A DNA stretch of 64,000 nt from positions 872,180-936,179 of the forward strand of contig VWYX01000207.1 of assembly GCA_013396525.1 (NCBI GenBank), in the 5' to 3' direction. The notes under the pieces were generated by a model. The model saw only the letters and a list, made by a program, of their open reading frames with translations, searched no databases and was not told the origin of the DNA. The DNA is from Chaetorhynchus papuensis (taxonomy: Eukaryota > Chordata > Aves > Passeriformes > Rhipiduridae). Positions 12,727 through 23,900 of the stretch are shown piece after piece (position 1 is the stretch's first letter; each line of letters begins with the position of its first letter). A program made the translations under genes and the position numbers.

Positions 12727-12773
12727 TTATATATACATAGACACAGGTATATATGTATGTATATATGTATAAA
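12727..12773. repeat. AT-rich TATG/TATA simple repeat
   Basis: A low-complexity stretch of degenerate TATA and GTAT units, including TATATATGTATGTATATATG. It is a short imperfect microsatellite with no associated gene. Confidence 0.8.
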
Positions 12774-15700
12774 TTAGGAACCCTGAAACTCAAATCCGTA
12801 TGCAGGCAAACCTGAAAACAAACAGAAAGCTGAAGGCATTTTGGAAGAAAAAGATATTGCTGCCTGCCAGTGTGAATGCAAACTGCATATAGGGTTAGTG
12901 TCTGATGCTTTAGGGGTTTGAGATTTTCAGCTGGTTGGTTTTCATCTAAATAGAAGTCAGGTGTTTTTCAAAAGACTTTTTTTTTTTTTCCCCCTTTTAA
13001 TGCATCAAAGTATTTTTCCAAAAGAAAAGGACTGGCTTTCCAACCAGAATGGAAATTTTTAATTCAATCTGAAATTTTTGTTTATTTTAGGGGAAAAAAA
13101 AAAAGTAAAAACCAACCATGGAAACATTCTTACTGAAAATGCTGGCTTTAGATCAAAACCCCTGTTGAGATTTTTTCAAATTAAATATTTCCCTTCAACA
13201 CTTTAGTTTTTAAAAGGACCTACTTATTTTTCTGAGAGTTTTTAATTGGGAAGGAAGAGAAGACTAAAAGGTAATAAGTAGAACCAACTTTGAAAACCTT
13301 TGAGAGGAAAATTTTTTTAAAAAGGCGTATGTTAAAATGATATCTTCAATTAAAAATAATTGTCATATTTTGATCAACCAGTAGAACATCTGGCCACATC
13401 TGACAGGGGCAGCAGTGCCGTGGAGGTGACTCCAGGGGCTGCACTGCATTGGGGAAAATTTGCACTGTCAATAAAACCAGCCATGGGTTGTTCCCTTCCT
13501 ACCTTCCCATATGCTGGGCTCATTAAAGGAACATCAAATCTACAAATGTGGACATAAAGTCAGCCTATACATGCCTAACTTCTGATATGAGCATCCGACA
13601 ACTGCTTGGGGACTGTGTTTGAAAAGCAGGGCCATGTCCTGAGGGCTGTAAATCCATTCTTTCTTGACAGAAAACAAATCTCAGTGGGATTCTTTCCTTT
13701 TTTTTTCTTTTCCACAAAAGAGTCTTGTGTTCTGCACTGTGAGCCCGAGTTGCAAAGGGGAGGGGGAAGCTGCAAATCCAGCTCAAGGCTTGAAAGATTT
13801 CCACTGTCATTTCTCGAGCTCCGCGGAGTCAGAGCCCCTCAGTGCCAAGAACAAACACATCATCACCACCGCGTAATGCAAACACGATGCTCGTGTAATC
13901 TGCTGCGGGACACTGGGAATCTGCCTCCTGGGAGGGGAGGCAGGCAGGGAAAGCCCTGGAAATCTTTTTTGGTGACTAAAACCATGCTTTATTGCAAAGT
14001 GTGTAAAGGGCCGTCTCTCCTTTCCAGGCTGACTTCCCACCTGCAGCGCGTTGCTGATTTAATAAGGGCTGAAAGGGATTATCAAGTTGTGAAGTTGTTT
14101 GCATCCTACTGGGCTGTAATGAATGAAGGGTTTTGTTCAGCTCAGCCTGACTGAATGCTTTTTGGAGTGATCAGAGCTGGGGAAAAGCTGTACGGGACTG
14201 GTGTTTTTGGTACATGGTTAATGTTAGATTATTACATGATGAAATGGTAGGTGCATAAACTCCTTGCTAGTTTTGTAACTTCTTTCCCTATCCCAGCACT
14301 TGCTTCACTCTAAGGCCTTGCAAAGTTTTTTCAGTCTGCTTTGGTAATGTGACATTCAGTGGAAGAGAAACCTCATCACCTTCATCTCCTGTAGTTAGTG
14401 AGCAACAGGAAAGGTCTGTTGCAGGTCTCTGCATTCACCATCCTCCCATAACTCTGCCCAGGTTGCCTCACCCTTGGGGAGTTTGTATCAGTTGCAGTTC
14501 TGCTCACAAAACTAATGACAAGAAGGATGCTCATTCCCTGCCAATTCCCTGCAAGCCACTTGCATTCCCTGCTGAAAAGGACAAAGAGTGCCTCAGGCGT
14601 GCTGAGGTAAAAGCCTCTTAATGCATCTCATTTTCAACCCAATAAAAGAGAAGAGCACCTCCACCCAAATAACAGACACCAAACCCTCCTGTCCCTTTGG
14701 AGGCAGAGCTGTCTGAGTGACAAGCACTTAAAACTCACTTCTTTCATCTTTCAGGTGTTTTTATTAATCTGGCACCGGCATCAGGAGCAGGACTTTGCCT
14801 CTACTAGATATCTTCTGCCCCTCTGGAGAGATCAGAGCTGCCCCGTTAATATCCTTTCTCACAGGGTAGCTGTGTTTTGCTTCCTCTCTCTATCCCAGTA
14901 GACTGTAGTTGTTCTCAGTTCCTCTCATGTTTCCTGTCCACCAGTGGACTTTGTATGGAAATGTTGACCCAAACGATGAGATGTCCTCTTGGCCATTCTC
15001 TGTGACTGCACAGTGGTACAAACATGGGCTTTATGAGGTGCAGAGGCCCAGATTTGCTCTTCATCTAAATGATGAAATGCAAGGAGAAGTTGTCCCAGTG
15101 TTCATGCTCTTACTGGAAATTTCCTTCAGAATGTGTAATCCACCATTCAAGAGTCTAAGCTAATTCAAGATCAGCCAGTAACAAAAGTTTGGTATTTTCC
15201 TGAACTTTCCCTGTCCTTCAAGAAAATAACAAACATCGCCATCTGTGTCATATCTGTGGTTCTTATCTTTATACCCCCATATTTTTTCTTGTCATATTTT
15301 TCCATTGCCTCCCTCCACCAGCTATACTAGTCAGATATTTTCTCATTTCCTTTTCCCACTCCTGCCTGCGAGCACTTCTTCCTTCCTGCAGATAATTTTT
15401 GGGAAAGGAGCTCAGCAAACTTAAGTAAAGTGTCTTCCCTATCCAATTTTAGTCTCCCAAGTCAGCCAACAGGTCTTTCCATACTGCTTCTGCAGTTGGT
15501 GGAGAAACTCCTCTGAGGGCTGAAGGACCATCCCTAAACCAAAATTCCTCTCTGAAACCTTCAGAAAGACCTGAATCTGTTCCTTGGGAGCCCAGGAGGA
15601 TTTGTTAAGCTGTCTGGCAAACAGATGACCATGGAAATGGTGTGGCTGTATCACAAAGACACCACCTTCTCGTATTTCAGGTGCTGCCAAAGGGCTAACT

Positions 15701-15832
15701 TCTTTTATGGTGTTGTAAAAAATGTGTGTAAAAGCTACAGGAAGACAAAGAGAAGTCAGGAGTTCATGGTGGCTTTGTTACTCTCTAGTCAACAACAAAA
15801 GAAAAGGGCTATCCAGGTCAGTTTATCTTCAT
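12774..15832. other. Gene-free sequence containing an enhancer-like block at about 13.8-14.16 kb
   Basis: No exon was recognised. A pyrimidine tract (about 12978-12998) and an A-run (about 13095-13106) are present. The part from about 13790 to 14160 is richer in CpG and in POU/homeodomain-like motifs than its surroundings (see findings). Overlapping open frames there, up to 182 codons at 13606-14154, run on both strands and show no domain, so coding is unlikely. Confidence 0.5.
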
Positions 15833-15921
15833 ATCATAGGAGCATAAATAATTGCAGTGGTAAGGGACCTCAATGGATCTCCTCAAAGCAGGGTCAGCCA
15901 TAAGACAAGATCACACAAGGT
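15833..15921 (-). mobile_element. Ancient, highly diverged CR1 3' fragment
   Basis: The plus strand reads ATCATAGGAGCATAAATAAT, then AAGGGACCTCAATGGATCTC and CTCAAAGCAGGGTCAGCC. This matches in order the antisense CR1 blocks for the tail, GGAAGGGACCTC.GGAGATC and the antisense of GACCCTGCTTTGAG. Divergence is clearly greater than for the other CR1 copies in the window, so the copy is probably old. Confidence 0.7.
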
Positions 15922-18900
15922 TTCATATTAGAAAAGCTCAGTGTTTTAGATGCTCCATTTGGAGGAAGATGATGAAGAAGGAAGTATACACAGTTTCCAC
16001 TGCAATTCCTGGCTCCTATTTGTTGCAAATATAGGAAAATAGGCAGGTGGGGAGCGATAGGGTAGCTTTCCTGTAGATGTGTGGTCCACAGTGAAGCCCA
16101 GGCTTCTGTAGCTGCAAACATCTGAGATACTCAGGTAGAAAAAGTCACTGTTCAGGGTGTTGCTTGATAGCTGTCAGAGTTGACCTGGTGGGTTTTCATC
16201 CCATTCCAGGACCAGCTGCTCTGAAAAGTCAGAGCTAGCATTGACTAACATAGACTGAGCTTTCCTTGACATTTATCCGTGTGAAGAAGTCCCATTTTAG
16301 AGTGAGCTGGATTCTAAGCAGCCAGTTCTACCCTCCCCCAGACTTTGTTCCTGACTCATGTTTACCAGCTGGAGAAAACATGACCAAATAGTGAAAAAAA
16401 AGAGATCTGCTTTGAGCATTAAACTTCATTGCTGAAAGACTAGAAACTACTGTTTGGCCTGCCAAGGCTTTAATTGTCAACTTATGTAAGAAAGGATCTT
16501 TTTTAGTCCCTGTTTGCATTCACCAGGGGGTTCATAAAACAATTATAAGAATCTACTGATAATCTTCTTTCAGCCTTTATAGTCCAGGCAGCCCAAAATG
16601 TCAATCCAGTTGATGATTGCTCCTATGCGAGGTCACTGAGCCACTGACTGGCTCTCTGACTTTATTATTATTAATTGTTTTTATTAGTTACTGCTACTAT
16701 ATGACATGTGGGTCACTCACTCTGTCCTCAGCCCTTAATAGCTTCATTGTATTTTCCCAATCAAAGCTGGTCTTTTCTGTTTCCCTTTCATGTGATCTTC
16801 AAAGTCATCTTTGGATGACTTCAGATGGACTGAAAAATAAACATCTCAAAGGCAATTTTAGGCTCAAACAAAAATTGACAGCCCCGATTTTTTGATAGTT
16901 CAAATATTAATATCTTATGGTGTTAGACTGTCATCTTGTGAACGATCTCAGACAGGCGTGAGACAACCACAGACCGTGGCTGGAAGCAAATCAATGGACT
17001 CTTCCCATCTCACTGAGAGGCTCAAAGCCAGTGAATGATAGATCCCGCTACTTCAGGTTGGCTTGAAATCATTACACACACTGGGTATCAAATTATACAC
17101 TTTAGTGCTAACTGATTGCTGAAAACCCTGCCTTGTGTGTGAATGAAAAATAAAGCTTCACAACTGTTTTATATTCTACCTTTTCAGCCTTCATACTGCT
17201 AGAATGCAAGTTGTATTTCATGCAATATCCCCGCCACTTTAGAGGGAAACTGCTGGAGATCAAATCTTTACACAAAATATTGGTTCAGACCTGAATCTGG
17301 AAAGATACAGATCTTACAGGACAGTGCAATATTGCATACTTTGATTTTGGTAGCTGAACCCACAGGAGAAAAAGGGACATCTCTATAATGCTGTATTGTT
17401 TACTAAAGAACTAAAATGCATTAAAGCCTCGAAGGCCAGGTCAATCTAGAGATCCTGAGGTCTCAACTGAAGCATGTGCTTAGATATTTTATAAATGTCA
17501 TGGTCTGCCTGGCTTGCAAGTTGATGTTGATATGAAATTCACATCACAGAGACAAAGCAGTCAGAATTCTTCCTCACGGTCTTGTACACCTGACTTGTAG
17601 GCAAAACTGTATCAAAATGGGTTGAAGTTGTATTTCTACACCACTCTTCTTTAAATCCAGTGTCATAACAAGCTTAGAACAGAGGGATTCCAACAAAAGA
17701 GACCAAATAACAGGAAAAGTCAGATAACATTTCATTTTTATCCTGTGGATTGTCCTTTCAGTGTAAGTCTGGTTATGAGTATCTCATGGGATTTGTAATT
17801 ATGTCATAATGAATAAAATAACCTTAATTAAAAATATATGTCAGGTTCAAATACTTCTAGAGGACAAAATCTGGAATTTAGGGCTTTTTTTCTGAAGAAA
17901 AAAGCAGCCTGGAAAATAAAAAAAATTATGTTCATATCAAGTAACTGGCAGAACATTCTATTGCTTGTTGCTCCTAAGATCAAAACAATTTCCTCAGCTG
18001 AGGGAGAGGAGTAGTTTATACTTTTTATGTAGTGGTGAGAGAATAAGGCTTAATAAAGTGGTAATAAGATAAGCTGCTAAAAGTTTTTCCATAGGAACCA
18101 TCAACTTGGAATGGAGTTTTCACCACTGCTATTGGGATTGGGCCCACATTTGAAGGGTATCTTTGCCAGAGGCCTGCATACAATATAAGTTGAACAGAAC
18201 TAATTTTTTTGGCTTCTAAATTTTCTCTCAAGCTTAATACTGGTCAATTTGTGAAGTGTCCCAGCAATAATAACAAAAAAGACAACAACCATAAATATGA
18301 TTTTGTTGTATTTTCATATAAGGCACCATAAATCTCAAGGAGAGAGATGGCAGAGGAATGTGGAAGGACACTCTAAAAGTGATGCAGACCTTTTATGTAA
18401 GAGCACAGGACATTGAACTCTCTTCCACACTCCAGATTTCCCCTTTAGGTGCCTAAATGACAGCTGAGTTCAGTGAGAGTTGAGCCATTTAAATGCCTCT
18501 TTGAATTGGACACCAAGTTATCACCTTACGGCTTAGATGAATTAGGTATTTCAGTGTTCCTGAGGAGGGTTCCAAATTGTTTTGGGTTTTTTTTGCTGAT
18601 CTCACCGGAGGTCCAGGAATGACTGAGCCTAGAGACAGGAGCAATTGGCAGCTGGAACTTGGAGATTGGGATTTCACAAGGCTGGAACAAAGGCGCTGTA
18701 GAGCATCATCTTCTGGTTAGGATTTGGCAGATTTAAGGACTGTGGGAAGAGGTGTTCTCAATAACTGAGCAGAATTGCTAACATAGACTTTACACATTGC
18801 AGCTCAAGGATCAATTTGGCTTTGGCCTTTGCCAAAGCTACTTCTTAACAACTGACTTGAAAACTGCAAAGATGAACTGTCTTTTTTCCTCCCTATGGGG

Positions 18901-20377
18901 CAACCACACTTTGACATTGCGGTTCCTAAATGACCAGCAAATAATTTCATATGCTGGAAATGAAGACAGGGAAGGAAAGAAAATAAAAGATTCAATCTTT
19001 TCTTTTCCTCCCCCCAAGTTAATGAATTTTTTATAAATGTGTAAGCATGTCACTATTCCAAGCCACATCAAATCACTTTTAAAATCTGTATTTTAAAAAC
19101 AGGAATGTGTATAATATGAATGGCTTAAGGAATAAAATGCAAAAAGATGTTGATGATGCTGGATTACCAGCCAGCTGGAGAATTAAAAAAGATGAAGAGA
19201 AGAACAAAAAAGCCCGTGTTTCACTAGCCAAGTCAACAACCGTGTTTTTTCAATCACCCCTCATTATGGAAAAGTGTACTCAGGTTGTCCTGGAATCAGA
19301 GTTCACTGTTTTTAAGGAGTCACATCAAGAAAAAAAATCTCTTGATGCTGTGCAGAGTGTATGACAGGGAACATCTGGACACCAAACTACTGGAGCTGCC
19401 ATGTTTGGAGAGGAATGGCTCTGAGGATGAAATGGAATGAACTGTAACAAATATGGGATTTTGCAGGCAGCTTTATTTTATTTAAATGCATCCCTGGCTT
19501 TTGAGCTATTTCTTTGTTTTGGATAATATTTAAACATGTCAAAAATCCTCTCTCCTTCCTGCCCTTCATTACACATGACAGGGAGTGGATTGCTCTGGCC
19601 ATCTGTAGAGTGGAAATGAATGGAGCTGCATCTGGATGGGCTGGGGATCACATGAACGCTCACAGCAAGCCCCAAGCAGTTAACTCGAAACCTGTCTTTC
19701 CCTGAGTGAGCGGAGACAGTGCCACAGTTTTTGCCAGGATTGTGTGAGGCAGTGCTGGACCCTTGCAGCTAAACATGTCCAGAGCCTGTTTGGGGGCCCT
19801 CCCTAAAGTTAAGCACCTCTGCCAATCCTGTGTGTGTCTAGGGGTTGTGTTTGATAATAACACTTGGCATTTATTGTGTGACATCTTGTGCTTATGAAGC
19901 CATTCCTGAAGCTTCCCTCCAGCCCTATTGTGGAAAACTTCAAGGGTGAATACAAAAGTGCACGTGGCAAAGTTTAGAAGAGGGAACAGCTCATAAAGGA
20001 GTGAACAACCTGTAGGTCCAGACACGCACATGGCTTGTGCCAAAGCTGTGCCATGCTGGCAAGCCCTGAAACTCAGCCTGGGCAGAAGCAAGGCAAAGAC
20101 TGGGATTCTGAAGCTGCTGCCATTGACCTCAGTGAGGTCTGACCCTGAGGACAAAGTGTGCATCTTGGGGACATGACTTAGCAGTTAATGTGGTGGTGCT
20201 GGGTTAATGGTTGGGCTCAATGATCTGAGATCTTTTACAGCTGTAATGGGTTTATGTTTCTACAATTCGGTGATGACTGGGAAGCCACCCCATCCCCTGC
20301 CTGTGAACTGCTGCCAGAGGTCCCTCTCCCTTGGCTCTCTTGTTCAGGTATATGTCCCATGGCTGTCAGCCATACGT
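15922..20377. other. Gene-free sequence
   Basis: No gene, RNA gene or transposon was recognised in about 4.5 kb. A TTA-rich patch lies near 16660-16690. A small perfect hairpin lies at 19323-19347 (listed separately). The longest open frame is 167 codons on the minus strand at 19660-20163, with no recognisable domain and no support from flanking splice signals that I could judge. Confidence 0.5.
19323..19347. repeat. Small perfect hairpin, 8-bp stem with 9-nt A-rich loop
   Basis: CATCAAGA at 19323-19330 is the exact reverse complement of TCTTGATG at 19340-19347, around an A-rich loop. No transposon boundary or RNA gene signature surrounds it, so it may be chance. Confidence 0.7.
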
Positions 20378-20411
20378 CCTCTCCTCTCCTCTCCTCTCCT
20401 CTCCTCTCCTC
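20378..20411 (+). repeat. (CTCCT)n pyrimidine microsatellite at gap edge
   Basis: At least six uninterrupted CTCCT units run directly into the assembly gap. The real array is therefore longer than shown, and its length and internal structure are unknown. Confidence 0.95.
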
Positions 20412-20851
20412 NNNNNNNNNNNNNNNNNNNNNNNNNNNNNNNNNNNNNNNNNNNNNNNNNNNNNNNNNNNNNNNNNNNNNNNNNNNNNNNNNNNNNNNNN
20501 NNNNNNNNNNNNNNNNNNNNNNNNNNNNNNNNNNNNNNNNNNNNNNNNNNNNNNNNNNNNNNNNNNNNNNNNNNNNNNNNNNNNNNNNNNNNNNNNNNNN
20601 NNNNNNNNNNNNNNNNNNNNNNNNNNNNNNNNNNNNNNNNNNNNNNNNNNNNNNNNNNNNNNNNNNNNNNNNNNNNNNNNNNNNNNNNNNNNNNNNNNNN
20701 NNNNNNNNNNNNNNNNNNNNNNNNNNNNNNNNNNNNNNNNNNNNNNNNNNNNNNNNNNNNNNNNNNNNNNNNNNNNNNNNNNNNNNNNNNNNNNNNNNNN
20801 NNNNNNNNNNNNNNNNNNNNNNNNNNNNNNNNNNNNNNNNNNNNNNNNNNN
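20412..20851. other. Assembly gap, 440 N
   Basis: The bases at 20412-20851 are undetermined. Both flanks are pyrimidine-rich tandem repeats on the plus strand, so the missing sequence is probably a longer polypyrimidine array. Apparent open frames spanning this gap are meaningless because they translate the N run. Confidence 0.99.
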
Positions 20852-20912
20852 CTTTCTTTTTCTTTCCTTTTCTTTCCTTTTCTTCCTTTTTGTTTTCTTT
20901 CTTTTTTCTTCT
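20852..20912 (+). repeat. (CTTTC/CTTTT)n pyrimidine repeat at gap edge
   Basis: About 60 nt of almost pure pyrimidine, made of imperfect CTTTC and CCTTTT units with one G at about 20892. The unit differs from the CTCCT array on the other side of the gap, so the gap hides a transition or a compound array. Confidence 0.92.
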
Positions 20913-23900
20913 ATTGCCCCTAGTGGCCCTTAGGCTGTAGGATTTATGATGTGTGATTCTGACAGTAAGAGCTGACCGGATGAGACACTGACCCATTGGC
21001 CTGAGCTGACCTGACGCGTGGACAGAGAAATCGTCCCTTTCTCCATGCCTTGACCCATCAGATGGGCATGTTCAGTGAGGAGGCAATTGGTCATAAATGC
21101 TGGTTTTCATTTTTTGGATTTTTTTTCCTCTGCAGTGAGCCCCAGGCTGCCTCAGCTTGCAGCATTTCAGGGATTTCACCCTGTATTGAGCAGACAGTGG
21201 TGCCACTCATTGCAGCAGGGATGGCTGCACATGGAGGATGGGGTGGGAATACCCTCACTGGTGCCCTGACTCATGGTTTACACACCCTTGATCTTGTCCT
21301 GAGCTGATTTTCACCAAGGGAGAGGAAACTCATTGCTCAGCATAGGTCAGGCTTGACTTCCAAACAGCACCATGATAGCAAGAAGAGCAGGTGGGGATCA
21401 TGGCCAATGTTCTGATGACCACAGGGTGACCCACAGCAAGAGAGCCACTGATGGACAGATTGAGTCAGCCAGCACTGACCCTGCTGTGAGGAAAGATCAG
21501 CACCTCCAAAAGGGTTTTGGTCACTGCTAAAACTGCCCAGTGCCAAGTCATGGCTCTGCTGGAAGTGCCGGCAGTTCTGAGCATCCCAGCCCAGGAGTTG
21601 CTGCTTTTGGGAGCCTTCCCAGGGTCTTACCCACCATGGCTGGGCAGGCAGACTTGTGTGCCACAGCCCTCTGGCTCCTCACTGCTCTTATCTGCACCCT
21701 GTCTAGCATCCACAGCTATTCCTGAGTCAGGAAAATTTCTGAATGCAAAGATTACACCAAAAGGGTTTCATGAAAGAAAAAGAAAAAAAAAAATCTCTGA
21801 GCTCTCCCTTTGCTGAGGCCAAGCTGTTGTCAGCTTCAAGAAAATGTTTTCTCTTTGTGTTTGGACAGTTTAGCAGATTTATTTTCCTCCCCCTTCTTGG
21901 ATGAAGGTTGCAGGGATTTCCACAAAACACATTTGGAGGAGCCAAGCCTTCAACACCAGCAGTTTTCAGTCAGAGCGTTGGAATGATCAATAAATCGGCA
22001 CCAACTGATCTCAGAGTCTGAGGATGTCTACAAGGCACAAGCAGCTCTTTTAGGTAAGCTGGAGCAAGTGAGTAAACCCAGTAGCTCTGGAGCCAAACCC
22101 AAAAGTGGATGCAAAATCTTATGGGGAGCCAGTGCTGTGATTTTCAGCACAAGGGTGATGTAATGATTGAGTACAGTTCAAGTAAGAAATCTACTCATCT
22201 GTTCACAATTTTGAGTTACGGCTGATGCAGTCGCTGCTTGTGAGCCAGCAAAAAGGGAGTGAGAATTGCACTTACTGAGTCAGGCCAAAGGCAGGGACAG
22301 CATGGGATGGGGTGGGAGGTAGGGGTGCACAACTCAAAATGCAACTTGGGGTCTAGCCTGAGCCTGAAATTTCAGAGGCAGCTGGGATCTGAACAAATGA
22401 TGGTGGATGGACGGTGCTCTGAGAGGTCGGGTCACCCACATCTGATCACTGCCCCGAAGAAGAGGAGAGACACCAGCCCTGAGCACAAATCTGAATCCAT
22501 ACCACCCAAGACAACTACTTTGGACACCTACTCATCTGCGGTGTTTGAATTCCACTTAAGAAAATTTAGAGCCATCCAGGGACTGACCTTTAGCAAACCA
22601 CAAAGGCAACCCATAAACCACAGGGCTGGAATCAGCTCGAGAGGACGAGTAAATCCAACATATTAGCACAGGCTTTCAACGCAGCTGGTAACCAGGGATG
22701 TTACAAATGGGAGACACACCAGTAGCATCTCTGTGGGATCTGAGAGTGTGAAGCTGGATTTGGTCAGGGCTCCACTGAGATCATCACCCAAAAAGGGGAA
22801 TAACGCAGCACGACATTTAATAATAGTAAGTGGCTGACTTCACTGCCAGGCGGAAGCAAAATATTTATAAGTGTCAGAAACCGTAAAAACATGACATGAT
22901 TCATCCTAAAGCAAACAGTTGTTCATGTGAATCTAAGAGCGGAGGATACATGGAAAGTCCCAACGTGAGACCATCTCCAGTGTGATGTTTTTTGGGCAAA
23001 AGTCACATATTGGGAGCTAAGCGATGTAGGGCCTGGCCAGATGAAGACAAATCGGGGCTGGAATACTAAAGAATGTAATGTTAAAAGCTAAACTAAGTCC
23101 CTCCCATCAAAATCAATACTTGAGCAGGTGTTTTTGACAAGATGAGTGCCATCCCCATAGAGTGTACAGGTGAGGGATTTTCCACTAATCATGAAAGATC
23201 TTTGGGCATTGAACAAAACTGCAACAAATAATCCATTGCACTAGTCATTTCTGTCAAACCTTCTCCACTGAAGGTTATATTTTTCCCTCTCTGAGTTCTA
23301 AGCTGACTGCAAAGCATAGGAAGATAAACACACATCTCTTGAAATTTCTGCACAGAAACACTACGCTTCAAAATATTTGGACTGTTTGCCAAATAGAGTC
23401 ATGCACAACTCAGCCCTGAGGTGGTTTCCTTTCTTCCATGGGAGAAGTGATGCATCGCACCTTCTGTATGCATGTCTGGTGGTCTCTTATTCACGCCAGG
23501 GAGGAAGTGATTTCTCAAAGCAGCAATGTGTTTCTGACGATCTTTAGTGTTTGCTGTGACTACTTTATCTGGCTCATCAGAAAATTACCTGTGTCTTTGT
23601 CTCACAGTGGTTCAGTAAAATTATTATTTTAAATATTGTGAATTTATAGTCATATTTGTATATTTTAAGGGTGTTAGGGTCAATACATATAACACCAGAC
23701 AAGGCATTTACCCCCATAAGTGAGTTCAACTGAAATAATATTCCTGAAGAGCATCTTGCTTGTTTTGTAAATGTTATTCCTCACTGCCACGGATTTTTTT
23801 GTATTTCTGAAAACCTTCTAGGAACAATAACTATCATCTATCTGTCCAATTATTTGCATTAAGACTAGACACTCACAAATACCTGCCCTGGTTACTCCTG

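Noticed and set aside
13606..14154. 182-codon plus-strand open frame
   Set aside because: It begins before a pyrimidine run that gives FFPFFFF-like residues, shows no domain, and has competing open frames on both strands. The block is better explained as non-coding.
20207..20996. Open frames of 200-253 codons across the gap on both strands
   Set aside because: They translate the N run and its pyrimidine flanks, and no real protein is visible.
22259..22666. 135-codon plus-strand open frame in the repeat-poor stretch
   Set aside because: It was looked at as a possible exon. I recognise no family, and no splice or start context supports it.
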